Source: Zygaena filipendulae
Lineage: Eukaryota; Arthropoda; Insecta; Lepidoptera; Zygaenidae
Assembly (NCBI GenBank): GCA_907165275.2
Contig: OU015650.1
Span: forward strand, 526,001-590,000
Direction of reading: 5' to 3'
DNA length: 64,000 nt
Numbering within the stretch: the first letter of the stretch is position 1; every line of letters starts with the position of its first letter. The position numbers were made by a program, and so were the translations under genes. Shown here one piece after another: positions 53,925-64,000 of this stretch. The notes beneath the pieces were generated by a model. It made no database searches, had not been told where the DNA came from, and was given only the letters and a program-made list of their open reading frames with translations.

Positions 53925-56039
53925 TTAAAACTGAGGCATCAAAAAAATAGTGCGCGTAAGCATTTGGGGTATTTATCGTTATTAGGTTTTGAAATATTAT
54001 AATGATGCTGCAGAGTCTTGTAATAAATAAGTAGGTAAATCAATAGGTACCTAGTTGCAGAGATATTATGTACCTATGTACCTACCTAATAATCACAGTA
54101 GTAATATTAACGCGACTGCTCTACGAAAAAACAAAGCAACTGTAATTTATATTATGTAAAATTACGCGGGACTTGAACCTAATATAATGTGCTCAAAACG
54201 CGAAAATCTAAAAACTTTAACAACTGTAATTTTTTTCGAAATCGGTATTTTTATGTCATTTTTCACGCATATCGGACGTCGCTACATACAATCATCAAAA
54301 AAGGCTAAGAAAATCATTTAACTACAAAAAAATTGTTTTAAATAAGCGATTTCCGGTTTTTTGCTCCTCCATGCATGTAAAATTTATTCAGCTGCAATTA
54401 CTAGGTACTTACTTTGTTTTACCGTAGGGCTGCCGAACGATAACAATGCCTGGACCTTCTATGGCTTGGTCACTATCCCACAGCGCCACCTGGTCCCAAA
54501 CTTACAGAAGTACCTGTCTACCAGGATACCAGACCTCCTTACTATTATACATATTTGCGAATGTCAGTTTATTTGTTTGTTTGTAGCGCTTTAGCGTCGT
54601 AACTACTCAACCGGTCATGATATTTTGCAAACACGTGCTATTTGGTGCTAAAAAGTTTTCGAAGATTTAGATTACCTAGGTAGGTACCTACCTACAATGA
54701 TACCAAATCCGTTAGAGACCTTCGCGCGACAGTTGTTTTAGAAGTTTCAACTAAATTATTGGATAGATATCTAAAAATATTAACCAGTAGGTAGGTATAA
54801 CGAACTAAAAGTAGAACTGAATGAAAATAAATTAATGTTTATGAATTAATTCATTACTATTCATTAGATGCGATTAGACGCGGTGTACGATTAGTCGTCA
54901 AAAATTCAATTTATAAAAATGAATGCATACGTCATTATTGTGGGCGATTCAAAGTATAGCAGTTAATAAAAATATATTTCAATTTATAATTGCAGCCATC
55001 ACGCCTGTCAACATATACATCTGTATACAGACATCAAATTTGATTTGCATACCACATAATATTTTTATACGCAACGGATTGATTTGTTGGTTAACAAACA
55101 AATAGACACGGACCAATATTATGTCTGTGGGTTTAGATTAGGTATTAGGTATCTAAATGCACTAGCTTTTGCACTAGTTGGAAACAGACAGATAGACATA
55201 ATCTTGATTTGACAAATGGCTGTAGGTACCTACAGCCATTTCAATCTGAAATTCAATTCGGAAAATGACACGGGTGAATCCGCGAGGCACAGGTAGGTAT
55301 AGGTATAGTGGGTATAGTAAACGAAATCCATCGACCCAACTTTACTTCTATATAATTTCTCCCACTGAACAGCGTTAGCATTTAAATTTAGAATAGCGGC
55401 AAAGTTAGTGATGGGGCGTTCACTGTTACAATAGAAGGAATCGCGTCGCTGCACGCGCTATCATTAACTCCCATTCATTGCGCCACCGCCCAATTCGATT
55501 AATTCGATTTCGTGCCAATTAATTCGATTATAAATTTACGACTTGTTGCCTGTTATAAATTTTTCGAATTTATCAAAATAAATAATGTTATATAAATGAG
55601 AATATCCTATTATAGACCGTTGATTTACCATTTGATTACAACTTGGGTAGTTTATGATTACATTTTCATGATCATACATCGTTCATAATTATTACGGAAT
55701 AGGGGTGCCCTCGAGCCGAGGTGTTACAAAGGAAACCCTGCACTTTATTATTTATTTACAACATAACTTCCCAAGTCTCGTTCAATAAATATAATAGTTT
55801 ACAACGCGACGGTAAGCAAGACAAACGTACCTTTAGGTATAAATTCATTAAATTCTTACGTAATTATCTTTAACAGCATAAACCATTTTTTTCGAAAACT
55901 GTATTAGGTACTTATTTTTTTTATTTTTTTTTTCTTTATTTAGGGCAACAAACAACTAGGGCCAAAAAAAAAACTACTTGGGTACCTACAGCTATTATGA
56001 TTTTTTTGCGAATACGTAAGTAATTTGCTACTCCTCTTA

Positions 56040-56256
56040 CCGACGCACTCAGAGTCGACTTTAATTATTACTTAGTTAAGTATAGATTTTGAAAACAAAA
56101 CTGCCGCAATCAGAGACGTTCAGTAAATTAATGTTAATTGGCATTTAATGAGATGTAACTTAATTCGTTAAATGCCAATTAACATTAATTTATTAAACTT
56201 GTCTGATTGCGGCAGTTTTGTTTTGAAAATCTATACTTAACTAAGTAATCATTAAA
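56040..56256. mobile_element. Palindromic element P, copy 4, right end truncated
   Basis: Starts CCGACGCACTCAGAGTCGAC after TTA (56037-56039) and follows the other copies up to GTAATCATTAAA. The final 21 bases (GTCGACTCTGAGTGCGG part) are missing and replaced by unrelated sequence. Confidence 0.8.
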
Positions 56257-57591
56257 CGTTTTGAAAAAGAGGTGTCAGAAAGAAAACAAACCGGCAATCC
56301 TAGTAATTTTCAAGCAAACCCTCTGTATCAACTAAAACAATTTCAACTGAATTTATGTTAGTGGTCATCGACTAGTGTTTTCTTTGACCACTTGTTACGG
56401 ATACCTTAAGTGGTCAGTTGCGTGGTCAGTGGGCATAATAAACTATTATCCCCTAGACAAACGAAATATACAAACGAAATTACACCTTGTCTCTTAAAAA
56501 TAAAGTTGAATGTTGAACATTTTGGGAAGATATCATCGAAACCCTTGATCCATTGATACAGCGCGAGTTAATTGTTAAGCAATAAAGCGGTATGGTCAAC
56601 CAAAAGCTTGTTCAGTTGGAGCTTTGATGCAATTTCTTTGTCCGTATTAGAATAATACCTACATACAATTGAAAATACGATTTGTGGGGATGGGAAAATT
56701 TGATACTCGAGGAGTAGGTATATAATATAGCCTTTGGCCTTTACAATATTTAGTTGTCATTAATGTATCTGTCAGTGTCTTAATTTAAATTATCTGCAAA
56801 TTAAACAAAAGAAATATATTTAGGTATCGTAATACTTACTGATTTTAAGTGCAGATATTTAAAGAGAGTAGATACTATTATAATTATACATAATACATAT
56901 TTATCTTACCTATTGTAAAAAAAGATAGGTAAGTAAGTAGATACATAAAGTAAATGTAATGTATGTACCTAGGTATATATAATTTGGGAAAATCTGATAA
57001 TCACTGTATGTAAGTAATAGACAGTAGAAATAGGTATTATCGTTGTCGACTTAGGTCGTTTTTGTCTCAGACGATTTCGTCTGCGGTTATTGTTTATAAT
57101 AATAATATGAGCTAATTTCATACCGATAAGTCACGTAATTTAGTTTAAGAGCAAAAAAAAGATTTTTCCTTCGTGCGCAAACAAGTTACTCTTAAAAAGA
57201 CCAATTTCGCATTTGTAGTGAGTGATAAACAAAAAATAGGATGAATAAAACGGTTTAAAAAAGGAGCAGGAGGCGCAGGAGCAAGTATCAAAATCTATTT
57301 CGTTCACATTCCGCAAGGAATCAAGTGACTAAGTATCCACCGCAGATATTAAATAAGTCAATAATAAAATGACATGTGTGCTCCAGAGTTCAGACGAGTA
57401 TTTATCACTTCACTCGCTATCACTTCGCCATAATGTATGCGCGGCAAACGGTTCGCGCTCACAATGTTTGCGCACATAACTCAGGGACACATAACAGGGG
57501 TCACAGCACACACCACACACGGACAGACACATGCAATTTGTATATTAATAAGCAATAACAATGACGAAACCACAATAAAAATAATATAGTT

Positions 57592-57906
57592 TTTCGGCAA
57601 GGGAAACTGAGAACGTCGGTAGTGTAGTGAAGACTCTTTATTAATTAACTATCATAACAACACGTTACAATTAGTCAAGAATTTATATAGAGCGCGTTAA
57701 CACAAACATGAGTAGCGAGACGTGCGTGGCGCGGCGGACTAGTCCCGAGAGAGAGTTCTCCTACTCCCGAATCCTAATTAATCTCGCGGCGATAAGTAGG
57801 TGTGACTCACGAATGGTTACGTTACTCCCCGCATTCCTACAACATAATATGTTCCCGGAAACGCGCGGGGGTAAGGACGCGGCGGCTGGAGAAACGGTTT
57901 GCGACA
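57592..57906 (-). repeat. 3' LTR (element orientation minus)
   Basis: 315 bp. The base-level boundary was chosen from the AGTT duplication; without it, two more T's at the left would be shared by both LTRs. It contains the stop codon of the Gag-Pol frame (57837-57839). A TATATAGAGCGCG stretch is near 57683. Confidence 0.9.
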
Positions 57907-60900
57907 TACTCCCCCTCTAGTCTAGGAGGACGTCCTCGTTCCTGGGCTAGCTCATTTCCGGAGCGTTTCTTCGGACGTCCACGGCGTCGCTTGGGAATGA
58001 CCGGTTTAGGAGGGGGTTCTGCTGTGTCATTAACTTCAACAAACGGAGTCAAATCTTGGGTATGGTACTTCCCTAAAGACTCGTCAGGATTTCCAACCGG
58101 TGAGATAAGATAAGTTGTAGGCGTCACCTTTTTGGTGATTGTATACGGTCCGTCCCGTTTAGGCACAAATTTTGAAGTCAGTCCTTTGCTTCCTTGGCTA
58201 AGGACATGCGACTTGACAAGTACCTTGTCTCCCACTTCAAACACATGACCAGGTCGGCGAGATTGGTCAGCGATCCGTTTTGTTTGATCTTGCTGTGTTT
58301 CTACCCGTTCTCTGACAGCGGAAAGAGAGCTAATAAAGGACCTCAGGTAAGGTGTGATCCGGGGAACGAAGTTCTCTTTGTCGAGTATAGCTCTAAGATC
58401 GTAGAGAACGTCCGTAGGAGATCTCATTTCTCTGGCGAAAGTAAGGTACGCAGGCGTAGCGCCTGTCGTGCGACACACGGAACTGTTCATGGCAAAACGA
58501 ATCACAGCAAGTTTCTTGGGCCACGACGCATGATCATTTTCTACGAGCTGAGCGAGCTGAGCCTTAAGGTCCCGATTCTTTCGCTCGGCGGGGTTAGCCT
58601 CAGGATGATAAAGTGGAACAAAGTTCTGTTTAACCCCCAAGACGTACATACACTGTTGCATAACAGCTCCGATAAACTGTACGCCATTGTCGGAGATCAC
58701 TCGTCGAGGGAAACCGTACCTGAGAAAGTATTCCTCTAGGAGAGTATGGGCGCAGGCTTCAGCGGTCGCTTCCTGAAGGGCATAGAGTTCAACCCAACGT
58801 GTGGCGGTGTCCTCTACGAGGAGAATCCATTTCTCGCCATTCTCACCTTCAGGCAAGGGACCGAATAAATCTATAGCCAAAACTTCATTGCGTTGCTGCA
58901 ACACGGGCGTCTGGAGGAGACCAGGAGGTTTATTATTGGCAGCTTTATAGCGCTGGCAGTCCACACAGGATTTCACATAATCCGTGATAATCCTGCGCAT
59001 TCCAGGAAAATAGTAAGATTTAGAGATCTTAAGGTACGTTCGATCTATTCCAGGATGTCCAGCAAGTGGTGCATCATGACATCCTTTCAAGATCTCGGCC
59101 CGGAGGGTAACGGGAATCACCAGTTGAGGAGTTTCACTTTCAGAATCGGGATTCAGTCTGTAGAGTACCCCTTGTTCCATAAGGTATCCACGCTCTGTCC
59201 ACCGGCGAGCAGTCAGTTCATCGGGATTTTCCAACTCCTTGATGATTTTCTCCACTTCCGGGTCAGCAAGCTGTTCCTGTCTCATTTCTGTAGGGCATTT
59301 AGTAGGTAAGTCTACAGTCACAGAGCAGATACCGCAGTTGTCTCGAGTTCCGTCGGAGCAGTTCGGCCTACTCAGTGTGTCCGCTACTACGTTTGCTTTA
59401 CCGGGGGTGTACTGGTATTGGATGTCGAATGATTGGAGCTTGAGAGCCCACCTTACTAGGCGTCCGGTGGGTGATTTAAGTGTCAACAGCCAGCGTAGAG
59501 GTTGATGATCGCTGCCGATTATTACCGGGTGTCCATCTAAGTAACATCTAAAACGCTCTACTGCCCACACTACGGCTAAGGCCTCTCGTTCAGTCGTGGA
59601 GTAATTACGCTCAGCAGAGCTCAAGAGACGGCTAGCATATTCGATGGGGTGCTCTTCTTTGTCCTCCCCCTGCAGTAAAACCGCCCCGACTGCGTAATTA
59701 CTCGCGTCAGTGCGAAGAATAAAGGGGCGCTTGAAGTCAGCCTGGATTAGGATAGGCGCCGAGGTAAGAAGTCTTTTCAGCTCGTTGAATGCTGTTGTCT
59801 GAGCTGAACCCCAGGTCCAGGTCTGATCCTTCCTCGTTAACCTTGTGAGTGGTTCTGCTACCGAGGAGAAATTAGGTATGAACTTGCGAAACCAGGAACA
59901 GGTCTGCAAGAATGTTCGGAGATGCTTCAAATTTCCTGGTTCCATCATATCCAGCACTGCCTTTACCTTATCAGGGTCGGGAGAAACGCCTTGCTGGGTA
60001 ATGACGTGTCCTAAATACTTAACACTTTCTCTGGCAAAAACACATTTCTCCCGATTGACTCGTAATTGGAATTCACGGAGGCGACTGAATACGGCTTCGA
60101 GGTCTTGCAGATGCTGTTGAAAACCTTCTGAGATGATCAGCAAGTCATCCAAATAGGCCAGAACAGTCACATTGGCTAAGGAAGAGCATGAGCGCAAGCG
60201 GTCAATTAGGCGCTGAAAAGTCGCGGGCGCATTCTTAAGGCCGAACGGCATTCGCTTAAAGCGGAAGGTGCCTAGTGGGCTTATAAAAGTTGTCTTGTCT
60301 CTATCTTGCTCATTAACAGCGACTTGCCAATATCCGGACCGAAGATCAAGAGTGCTCATGTAGCAGTTTCTCTTCGTTGACTGCAGCAATTCATCAATCA
60401 AAGGCATTGGGTAATGATCCGTCTTGGTGACGGCATTCAGGCGTCTATAATCCACGCAGAAACGAGTACTGCCGTTAGGCTTGGGGACCAAGAGAGCTGG
60501 AGAACACCAAGCGGACTCACACTCTTCAATGATGTCGTCCTTCAGCATTTTCTCGATTTCTTGACGCATCAGTTCCTTTTTGGCAGGAGTTAACCGATAT
60601 GGGGGTACAGAAACAGGAGGATGCTCACCTGTATCAATACGGTGCTCAGCGAACGGGGTTGGCTCTCCCCCTAGCTGGAAGATGTCCGCATTGTCAACCA
60701 GCAACTGCGCGAGCAGGTCCCGGTCAGGTGGATGTAAAACTGTACCTTCGTCGTCCCTGAGTACATCCGTCGAGGAGCAAGAAACTACCGGTAAAGAAGT
60801 AGGTTCAAAACGCATGTAATACTGAACATCATGATTTTCAGAAAAATACCAGCATTCCCGAGAAAAATCCATGACTACTTTGGCCTTAAGCAGGAAATCC

Positions 60901-63134
60901 ATGCCGAGCAATGTTTCGTTATTTCGCGCCTTAGGAAGTATCAAAAAGGGAATGTTAATCACCTTCTCATCTAAGTGCACATCGATAGTAGTCATGAGTA
61001 CGTCTACGTCGCGAACCTGACCGTCGGCAAGTTTTATGAATCTTCTTGCAGGCTCGAGCGGATGTTCTTTGCTTAGCAGAAATGCGTGGAGTGAATGACC
61101 CGCGATACAATGTTTAGCCCCGGTGTCGACTAAAGCGGTTCCCGGCGATCCTAATATTTTTATGTCAAAAATCGGCCGTAAAACCGGTTGCAGATTCTGA
61201 TCGGAACTATCCCCCACGCACGCGTTTTCAACATAATGAGAAAAATCATAACACTTTTCAGTGCGCTTGTACAAGTTACCATTCGTTAAAGTATCAAAAG
61301 AGAATTTTTCACAAATCTTTTCCTGAAAACAATCATTCTTTTGTACATAACTGTGCGAATTATCATTAAACGACATAATGTTATTATCATAACTAAAACT
61401 TTCATTTACAGGGTTATTGTAAAAATTATTATCGCACTTTTTAGGGCGAGTGTACAAATTATTATTATCAAACAGCACAGATGTGTTATTATCGTCAATG
61501 AAATTTTCATTAACAAAATTATCATAAAAACTATCATTACACTTTTTGTTGCGACTGTACGCGTGATCCTTCGACAAATGATCAGGTAAAAATTTGTTAT
61601 CAACGGAAACTTTTAACTCATGACCCTTTTGATCGTGACTGTACTCATTAGTCGAATTATCACGGGAATGATATTTGTTATCATCATAGCCGCGAGAAAG
61701 TGAATAATCATTACAAACATAATATTTATCGTAGTATAACTTATCAAAATAAACGCTATCACTTGGAGTTAAAGAAGGAGAATTGCATGACACTTTTACA
61801 CGATTGTTTATTTCCTGTGAAGTCGAGTTCGTGTCCACACTATAGAAACATTGATCGTTATTATTACACCGTTTGCAATGTTCGCGCGTTACGTTTTTCG
61901 ACCCGCACTTATAACACGAAACAACCGGGTTCACAGGATTATTAATAGAATCGTCAGTCAACTCACCCTTATCCGTCGTATGCGTCAACTTACGACACTG
62001 GTCGCGTTGGTGTCCATATCGTTTACAGTAAACGCAAAACGGTCGTTGCTGTTTTGGCGCCGTGCAATCGTCTCGTTCCCGTGCTCGCGATGTCACCGGA
62101 GATCCAGCGGCGGCGCGGGTGCGGGCGTCGGCGGCGGACGACCGGGCAGGGGGGGCGGTGGGTGCATTCGCGGCGCTCGCCTGAGTCAGCGCGCGAAGTG
62201 AAGTGCCGGGGTGCGTCGTCGTTATCGCGTTGCGCATTCCTGGGTCCCAAGTACCGCTGCTACGCGAAGGCGTCGTTGCTACCCTGTGCGTTCCTGTGCT
62301 CGATGCAACGTTTGACCCGCGGCGCGTGTTGTACACTGCGGGTTGCGCAGCTGTTTCTGATGCGTTGCGCTTCGCACGCGGAGCATTGGATGTCGTATTT
62401 TGCGATGACTCTCCTATAGAGTCTTCTATTAATCTAGCTTTTGATAGCATTTCAGTAAAATTAGTGATGTCTTCTCTTCGCAATCTTTTCCGTATTCGTC
62501 GATGTAACAGACCGTAAATCATGTCCACCTGTACTTTAACGGACAAATCACTAGCTGGGAGTCTTGCGATGAGGGCTCGTTTTCGTGCTATGAAAATGTC
62601 AGTTCGTTCGTCATCCTGTTCGGATTTAAATATTTCTCTATAGATAAGATGCTCCGGGCGGCGGTCTCCGTAAGCATCGCGCAGGTGGGCAATAAATTCT
62701 GCCCATGATTTTACGTCTGCGCGGACGCTCTGCCACCAGGTAGCTGCTTCGTGGGTGAGGAGCATGGAAACGCCCTTGAGGGCGACTTCCTCTAATATGC
62801 CGGTGCATTCTTTATATGCTTCAATTGCATCTATGAAGCTTTCCACGTTCTCGTCGTGGTCTGTTGCTCCTGTGAATCTCGCCGTGCAACGTGCAAAGTT
62901 ACCTGTCCTCTCTACCGTTGAGGTACTCAGCGGGGGCGTCGTGCTGGCCGGCTGGACGGGAGTGGACGGTGACAAATTTGCCAGACGTTCAAACATACGC
63001 TCGCAAATCTCGGTGTTAGTTTGTTGGATGGAACTTATTAGGGATGCCAACGTGTCTCGAGACATCGTGATGTTGGCATTGGTACTAACCTCCTCTTTTT
63101 CCAATCCACAATCAGATTGCCTTTTGCGTGGCAT
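57837..63134 (-). CDS. Gag-Pol polyprotein of the Ty3/Gypsy-type element (single frame)
   Basis: ATG at 63134 (an upstream in-frame GTG at 63176 is not needed) opens 1765 codons. In order: capsid-like Gag region (about 45-250), CCHC zinc knuckle C-x2-C-x3-GH-x4-C (367-380), an Asn-rich repetitive linker (about 430-640), aspartic protease with DTG (D670), reverse transcriptase with YLDD (994-997), RNase H with TDAS (D1143), integrase zinc finger H1353/H1360/C1390/C1393, and integrase catalytic D1422, D1482, E1517. A GPY module follows (1662-1664), and there is no chromodomain. Gag and Pol share one frame, so no frameshift is needed. The last 22 or so residues are encoded by the polypurine tract and LTR. 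No break is seen. Confidence 0.95.
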   Translation of the reverse strand: MPRKRQSDCGLEKEEVSTNANITMSRDTLASLISSIQQTNTEICERMFERLANLSPSTPVQPASTTPPLSTSTVERTGNFARCTARFTGATDHDENVESFIDAIEAYKECTGILEEVALKGVSMLLTHEAATWWQSVRADVKSWAEFIAHLRDAYGDRRPEHLIYREIFKSEQDDERTDIFIARKRALIARLPASDLSVKVQVDMIYGLLHRRIRKRLRREDITNFTEMLSKARLIEDSIGESSQNTTSNAPRAKRNASETAAQPAVYNTRRGSNVASSTGTHRVATTPSRSSGTWDPGMRNAITTTHPGTSLRALTQASAANAPTAPPARSSAADARTRAAAGSPVTSRARERDDCTAPKQQRPFCVYCKRYGHQRDQCRKLTHTTDKGELTDDSINNPVNPVVSCYKCGSKNVTREHCKRCNNNDQCFYSVDTNSTSQEINNRVKVSCNSPSLTPSDSVYFDKLYYDKYYVCNDYSLSRGYDDNKYHSRDNSTNEYSHDQKGHELKVSVDNKFLPDHLSKDHAYSRNKKCNDSFYDNFVNENFIDDNNTSVLFDNNNLYTRPKKCDNNFYNNPVNESFSYDNNIMSFNDNSHSYVQKNDCFQEKICEKFSFDTLTNGNLYKRTEKCYDFSHYVENACVGDSSDQNLQPVLRPIFDIKILGSPGTALVDTGAKHCIAGHSLHAFLLSKEHPLEPARRFIKLADGQVRDVDVLMTTIDVHLDEKVINIPFLILPKARNNETLLGMDFLLKAKVVMDFSRECWYFSENHDVQYYMRFEPTSLPVVSCSSTDVLRDDEGTVLHPPDRDLLAQLLVDNADIFQLGGEPTPFAEHRIDTGEHPPVSVPPYRLTPAKKELMRQEIEKMLKDDIIEECESAWCSPALLVPKPNGSTRFCVDYRRLNAVTKTDHYPMPLIDELLQSTKRNCYMSTLDLRSGYWQVAVNEQDRDKTTFISPLGTFRFKRMPFGLKNAPATFQRLIDRLRSCSSLANVTVLAYLDDLLIISEGFQQHLQDLEAVFSRLREFQLRVNREKCVFARESVKYLGHVITQQGVSPDPDKVKAVLDMMEPGNLKHLRTFLQTCSWFRKFIPNFSSVAEPLTRLTRKDQTWTWGSAQTTAFNELKRLLTSAPILIQADFKRPFILRTDASNYAVGAVLLQGEDKEEHPIEYASRLLSSAERNYSTTEREALAVVWAVERFRCYLDGHPVIIGSDHQPLRWLLTLKSPTGRLVRWALKLQSFDIQYQYTPGKANVVADTLSRPNCSDGTRDNCGICSVTVDLPTKCPTEMRQEQLADPEVEKIIKELENPDELTARRWTERGYLMEQGVLYRLNPDSESETPQLVIPVTLRAEILKGCHDAPLAGHPGIDRTYLKISKSYYFPGMRRIITDYVKSCVDCQRYKAANNKPPGLLQTPVLQQRNEVLAIDLFGPLPEGENGEKWILLVEDTATRWVELYALQEATAEACAHTLLEEYFLRYGFPRRVISDNGVQFIGAVMQQCMYVLGVKQNFVPLYHPEANPAERKNRDLKAQLAQLVENDHASWPKKLAVIRFAMNSSVCRTTGATPAYLTFAREMRSPTDVLYDLRAILDKENFVPRITPYLRSFISSLSAVRERVETQQDQTKRIADQSRRPGHVFEVGDKVLVKSHVLSQGSKGLTSKFVPKRDGPYTITKKVTPTTYLISPVGNPDESLGKYHTQDLTPFVEVNDTAEPPPKPVIPKRRRGRPKKRSGNELAQERGRPPRLEGEYVANRFSSRRVLTPARFREHIML
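57909..57919 (-). promoter_or_regulatory. Polypurine tract of the LTR element
   Basis: On the minus strand AGAGGGGGAGT lies just upstream of the 3' LTR, where a second-strand primer is expected. It is inside the open frame. Confidence 0.8.
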
Positions 63135-63220
63135 GATTACACTACACTCACTATTGACAGTTTCACTACTATGCACACAGTTTAGGTATAGGTATGTAGG
63201 TTCTCTATAGTCTTATAGGC

Positions 63221-63238
63221 CACAAAGTTGGGTCGCCA
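63221..63238 (-). promoter_or_regulatory. Primer-binding site of the LTR element
   Basis: TGGCGACCCAACTTTGTG on the minus strand starts two bases after the 5' LTR. TGGCGACC is a usual start for tRNA-complementary sites in insect Gypsy elements. The tRNA is not assigned. Confidence 0.7.
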
Positions 63239-63240
63239 TT

Positions 63241-63555
63241 TTTCGGCAAGGGAAACTGAGAACGTCGGTAGTGTAGTGAAGACTCTTTATTAATTAACTA
63301 TCATAACAACACGTTACAATTAGTCAAGAATTTATATAGAGCGCGTTAACACAAACATGAGTAGCGAGACGTGCGTGGCGCGGCGGACTAGTCCCGAGAG
63401 AGAGTTCTCCTACTCCCGAATCCTAATTAATCTCGCGGCGATAAGTAGGTGTGACTCACGAATGGTTACGTTACTCCCCGCATTCCTACAACATAATATG
63501 TTCCCGGAAACGCGCGGGGGTAAGGACGCGGCGGCTGGAGAAACGGTTTGCGACA
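63241..63555 (-). repeat. 5' LTR (element orientation minus)
   Basis: Same as 57592-57906 on direct comparison. It is followed by a very short leader, about 106 bases to the ATG at 63134. Confidence 0.9.
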
Positions 63556-63559
63556 AGTT

Positions 63560-63916
63560 AACTTACTTTTGTTATTATTTCAGAAATTACAACATAGGTA
63601 TAGGATAGGCACCTAAGTACCTACCTACATTTTTATGAGTCTTCTATATAGGAAGTTTTTAATGTAGATATAAAAAAATGTTACAGATGCATATAGGTAA
63701 TAGGTAATAGGCGTATATTTGGAAATAGAGACACGAACCAAATAACAGTGAATTTGTACTTACTTACGAGTATAGGTACATACCTACATAGTATTTCTTC
63801 AGCACGAATAAAATGCTCAAATCCATTCATAAATTATTAAAGAACTGATAATCTCCGAACGTCTCGTCTGCATTAGGTATAAGTACAATAAGTAGCTAGC
63901 CTAAGAATAAAATTAC
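63560..63916. other. Unique AT-rich sequence beyond the LTR element
   Basis: No frame and no repeat recognised, apart from several TAGGTACCTACC-like stretches. Confidence 0.4.
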
Positions 63917-64000
63917 CTATTTTCCGGGGAATCCCGATCCCGCCACGTCATGAACGAAGTTATCAGACCTTTTCTTCAACTCGGAATGTTGGTAGTTTGA
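63917..64000 (-). CDS. Possible 3'-terminal exon of a minus-strand gene, cut by the window edge
   Basis: Reading in from the edge, 27 codons (SNYQHSELKKRSDNFVHDVA, then GSGFPGK) end in TAG at 63917-63919. The composition is protein-like and more balanced than the surroundings. The plus strand is also open for 27 codons there, so this is weak. No family recognised. Confidence 0.25.
   Translation of the reverse strand, partial: SNYQHSELKKRSDNFVHDVAGSGFPGK

Larger units (their letters stand above)
52437..57587. other. Gene-free region between the membrane-protein gene and the LTR element
   Basis: No credible coding region. The first 200 bases should hold the promoter of the minus-strand gene at 50381-52436. 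Repeats seen: a dispersed repeat starting AACCAACTTCCAAAAAGGAGG-like at 52957-53290 (a short relative at 6360-6430), a foldback element, the repeat shared with 28220 (about 54118-54290), a CCCGCGGGAA-core fragment (54541-54640) and palindromic element P copy 4. The rest looks unique and AT-rich. Confidence 0.5.
57592..63555 (-). mobile_element. Intact Ty3/Gypsy-type LTR retrotransposon with AGTT target duplication
   Basis: The left and right LTRs (57592-57906 and 63241-63555) read the same throughout on my comparison. Both flanks carry AGTT (57588-57591 and 63556-63559), the 4-bp duplication usual for Gypsy elements. In the element's direction the LTR begins TGTCGCAAACC. The internal part starts with a primer-binding-like TGGCGACCCAACTTTG and ends with a polypurine tract. 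A single long Gag-Pol frame is open. No envelope frame is present. Matching LTRs and an open frame point to a recent insertion that may still be capable of movement. Confidence 0.95.

Noticed and set aside
54361..54594. 77-codon frame with a TFYGLVTIPQRHLVP-like stretch
   Set aside because: Looks like a fragment of a repeat or old transposon, but I could not tie it to a family and the adjacent 54541-54640 is a dispersed repeat.
63134..63176. Extended Gag start at 63176
   Set aside because: The first codon there is GTG; the first ATG in frame is at 63134 and gives a normal Gag start.

Overview
The window looks like a chromosomal segment of an insect, most probably a moth or butterfly. It has spliced genes with very conserved animal products, short GC-rich exons in long AT-rich introns, many short inverted-repeat transposons, an abundant dispersed repeat with a TTCCCGCGGGAA core, and runs of TAGGTACCTACC-like sequence. 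The order assignment is inference from sequence style, not from a search.

Layout. (1) About 0.2-14.2 kb, minus strand: a complete NOMO gene (ER-membrane BOS/multipass-translocon subunit). I joined it as 19 exons with consistent phases into 1239 codons. Its introns are full of repeats, LINE tails and foldback elements. (2) 14.25-16.17 kb: a block of nested mobile elements between NOMO and the next gene, namely two tandem inverted-repeat units that start 30 bp from the NOMO start codon, then an older element split by a Harbinger-like insertion with a TTA target duplication. (3) 16.6-17.4 kb, minus strand: CFAP20, an axonemal protein, two exons, 197 codons. (4) 18.04-39.15 kb, plus strand: the Hippo kinase gene hpo (MST1/2, STK3/4), 11 exons, 542 codons, from a tiny first exon to the SARAH domain. 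It is head-to-head with CFAP20 across about 630 bp. (5) 39.2-50.4 kb: no recognisable gene; it holds a 50-bp tandem repeat at the hpo stop codon, three full copies of a 237-bp near-perfect palindrome, and a higher-order minisatellite. (6) 50.4-52.4 kb, minus strand: a three-exon gene for a 145-residue multi-pass membrane protein that I do not recognise. (7) 52.4-57.6 kb: repeats only. (8) 57.59-63.56 kb: an intact Ty3/Gypsy LTR retrotransposon on the minus strand, with matching LTRs, a 4-bp target duplication and one 1765-codon Gag-Pol frame. (9) The last 84 bases may hold the 3' end of another minus-strand gene.

How the genes relate: NOMO, CFAP20 and hpo have unrelated functions (membrane-protein biogenesis, cilia, growth control). 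The only arrangement that suggests shared regulation is the divergent CFAP20/hpo promoter.

I see no CRISPR array, bacterial-type operon, tRNA or rRNA. I did not find an obviously new multi-gene system. The best leads are the transposon block at the NOMO promoter, tandem repeats that touch hpo coding ends, the palindromic transposon family, the unrecognised membrane protein, and the repetitive Asn-rich linker of the retrotransposon.
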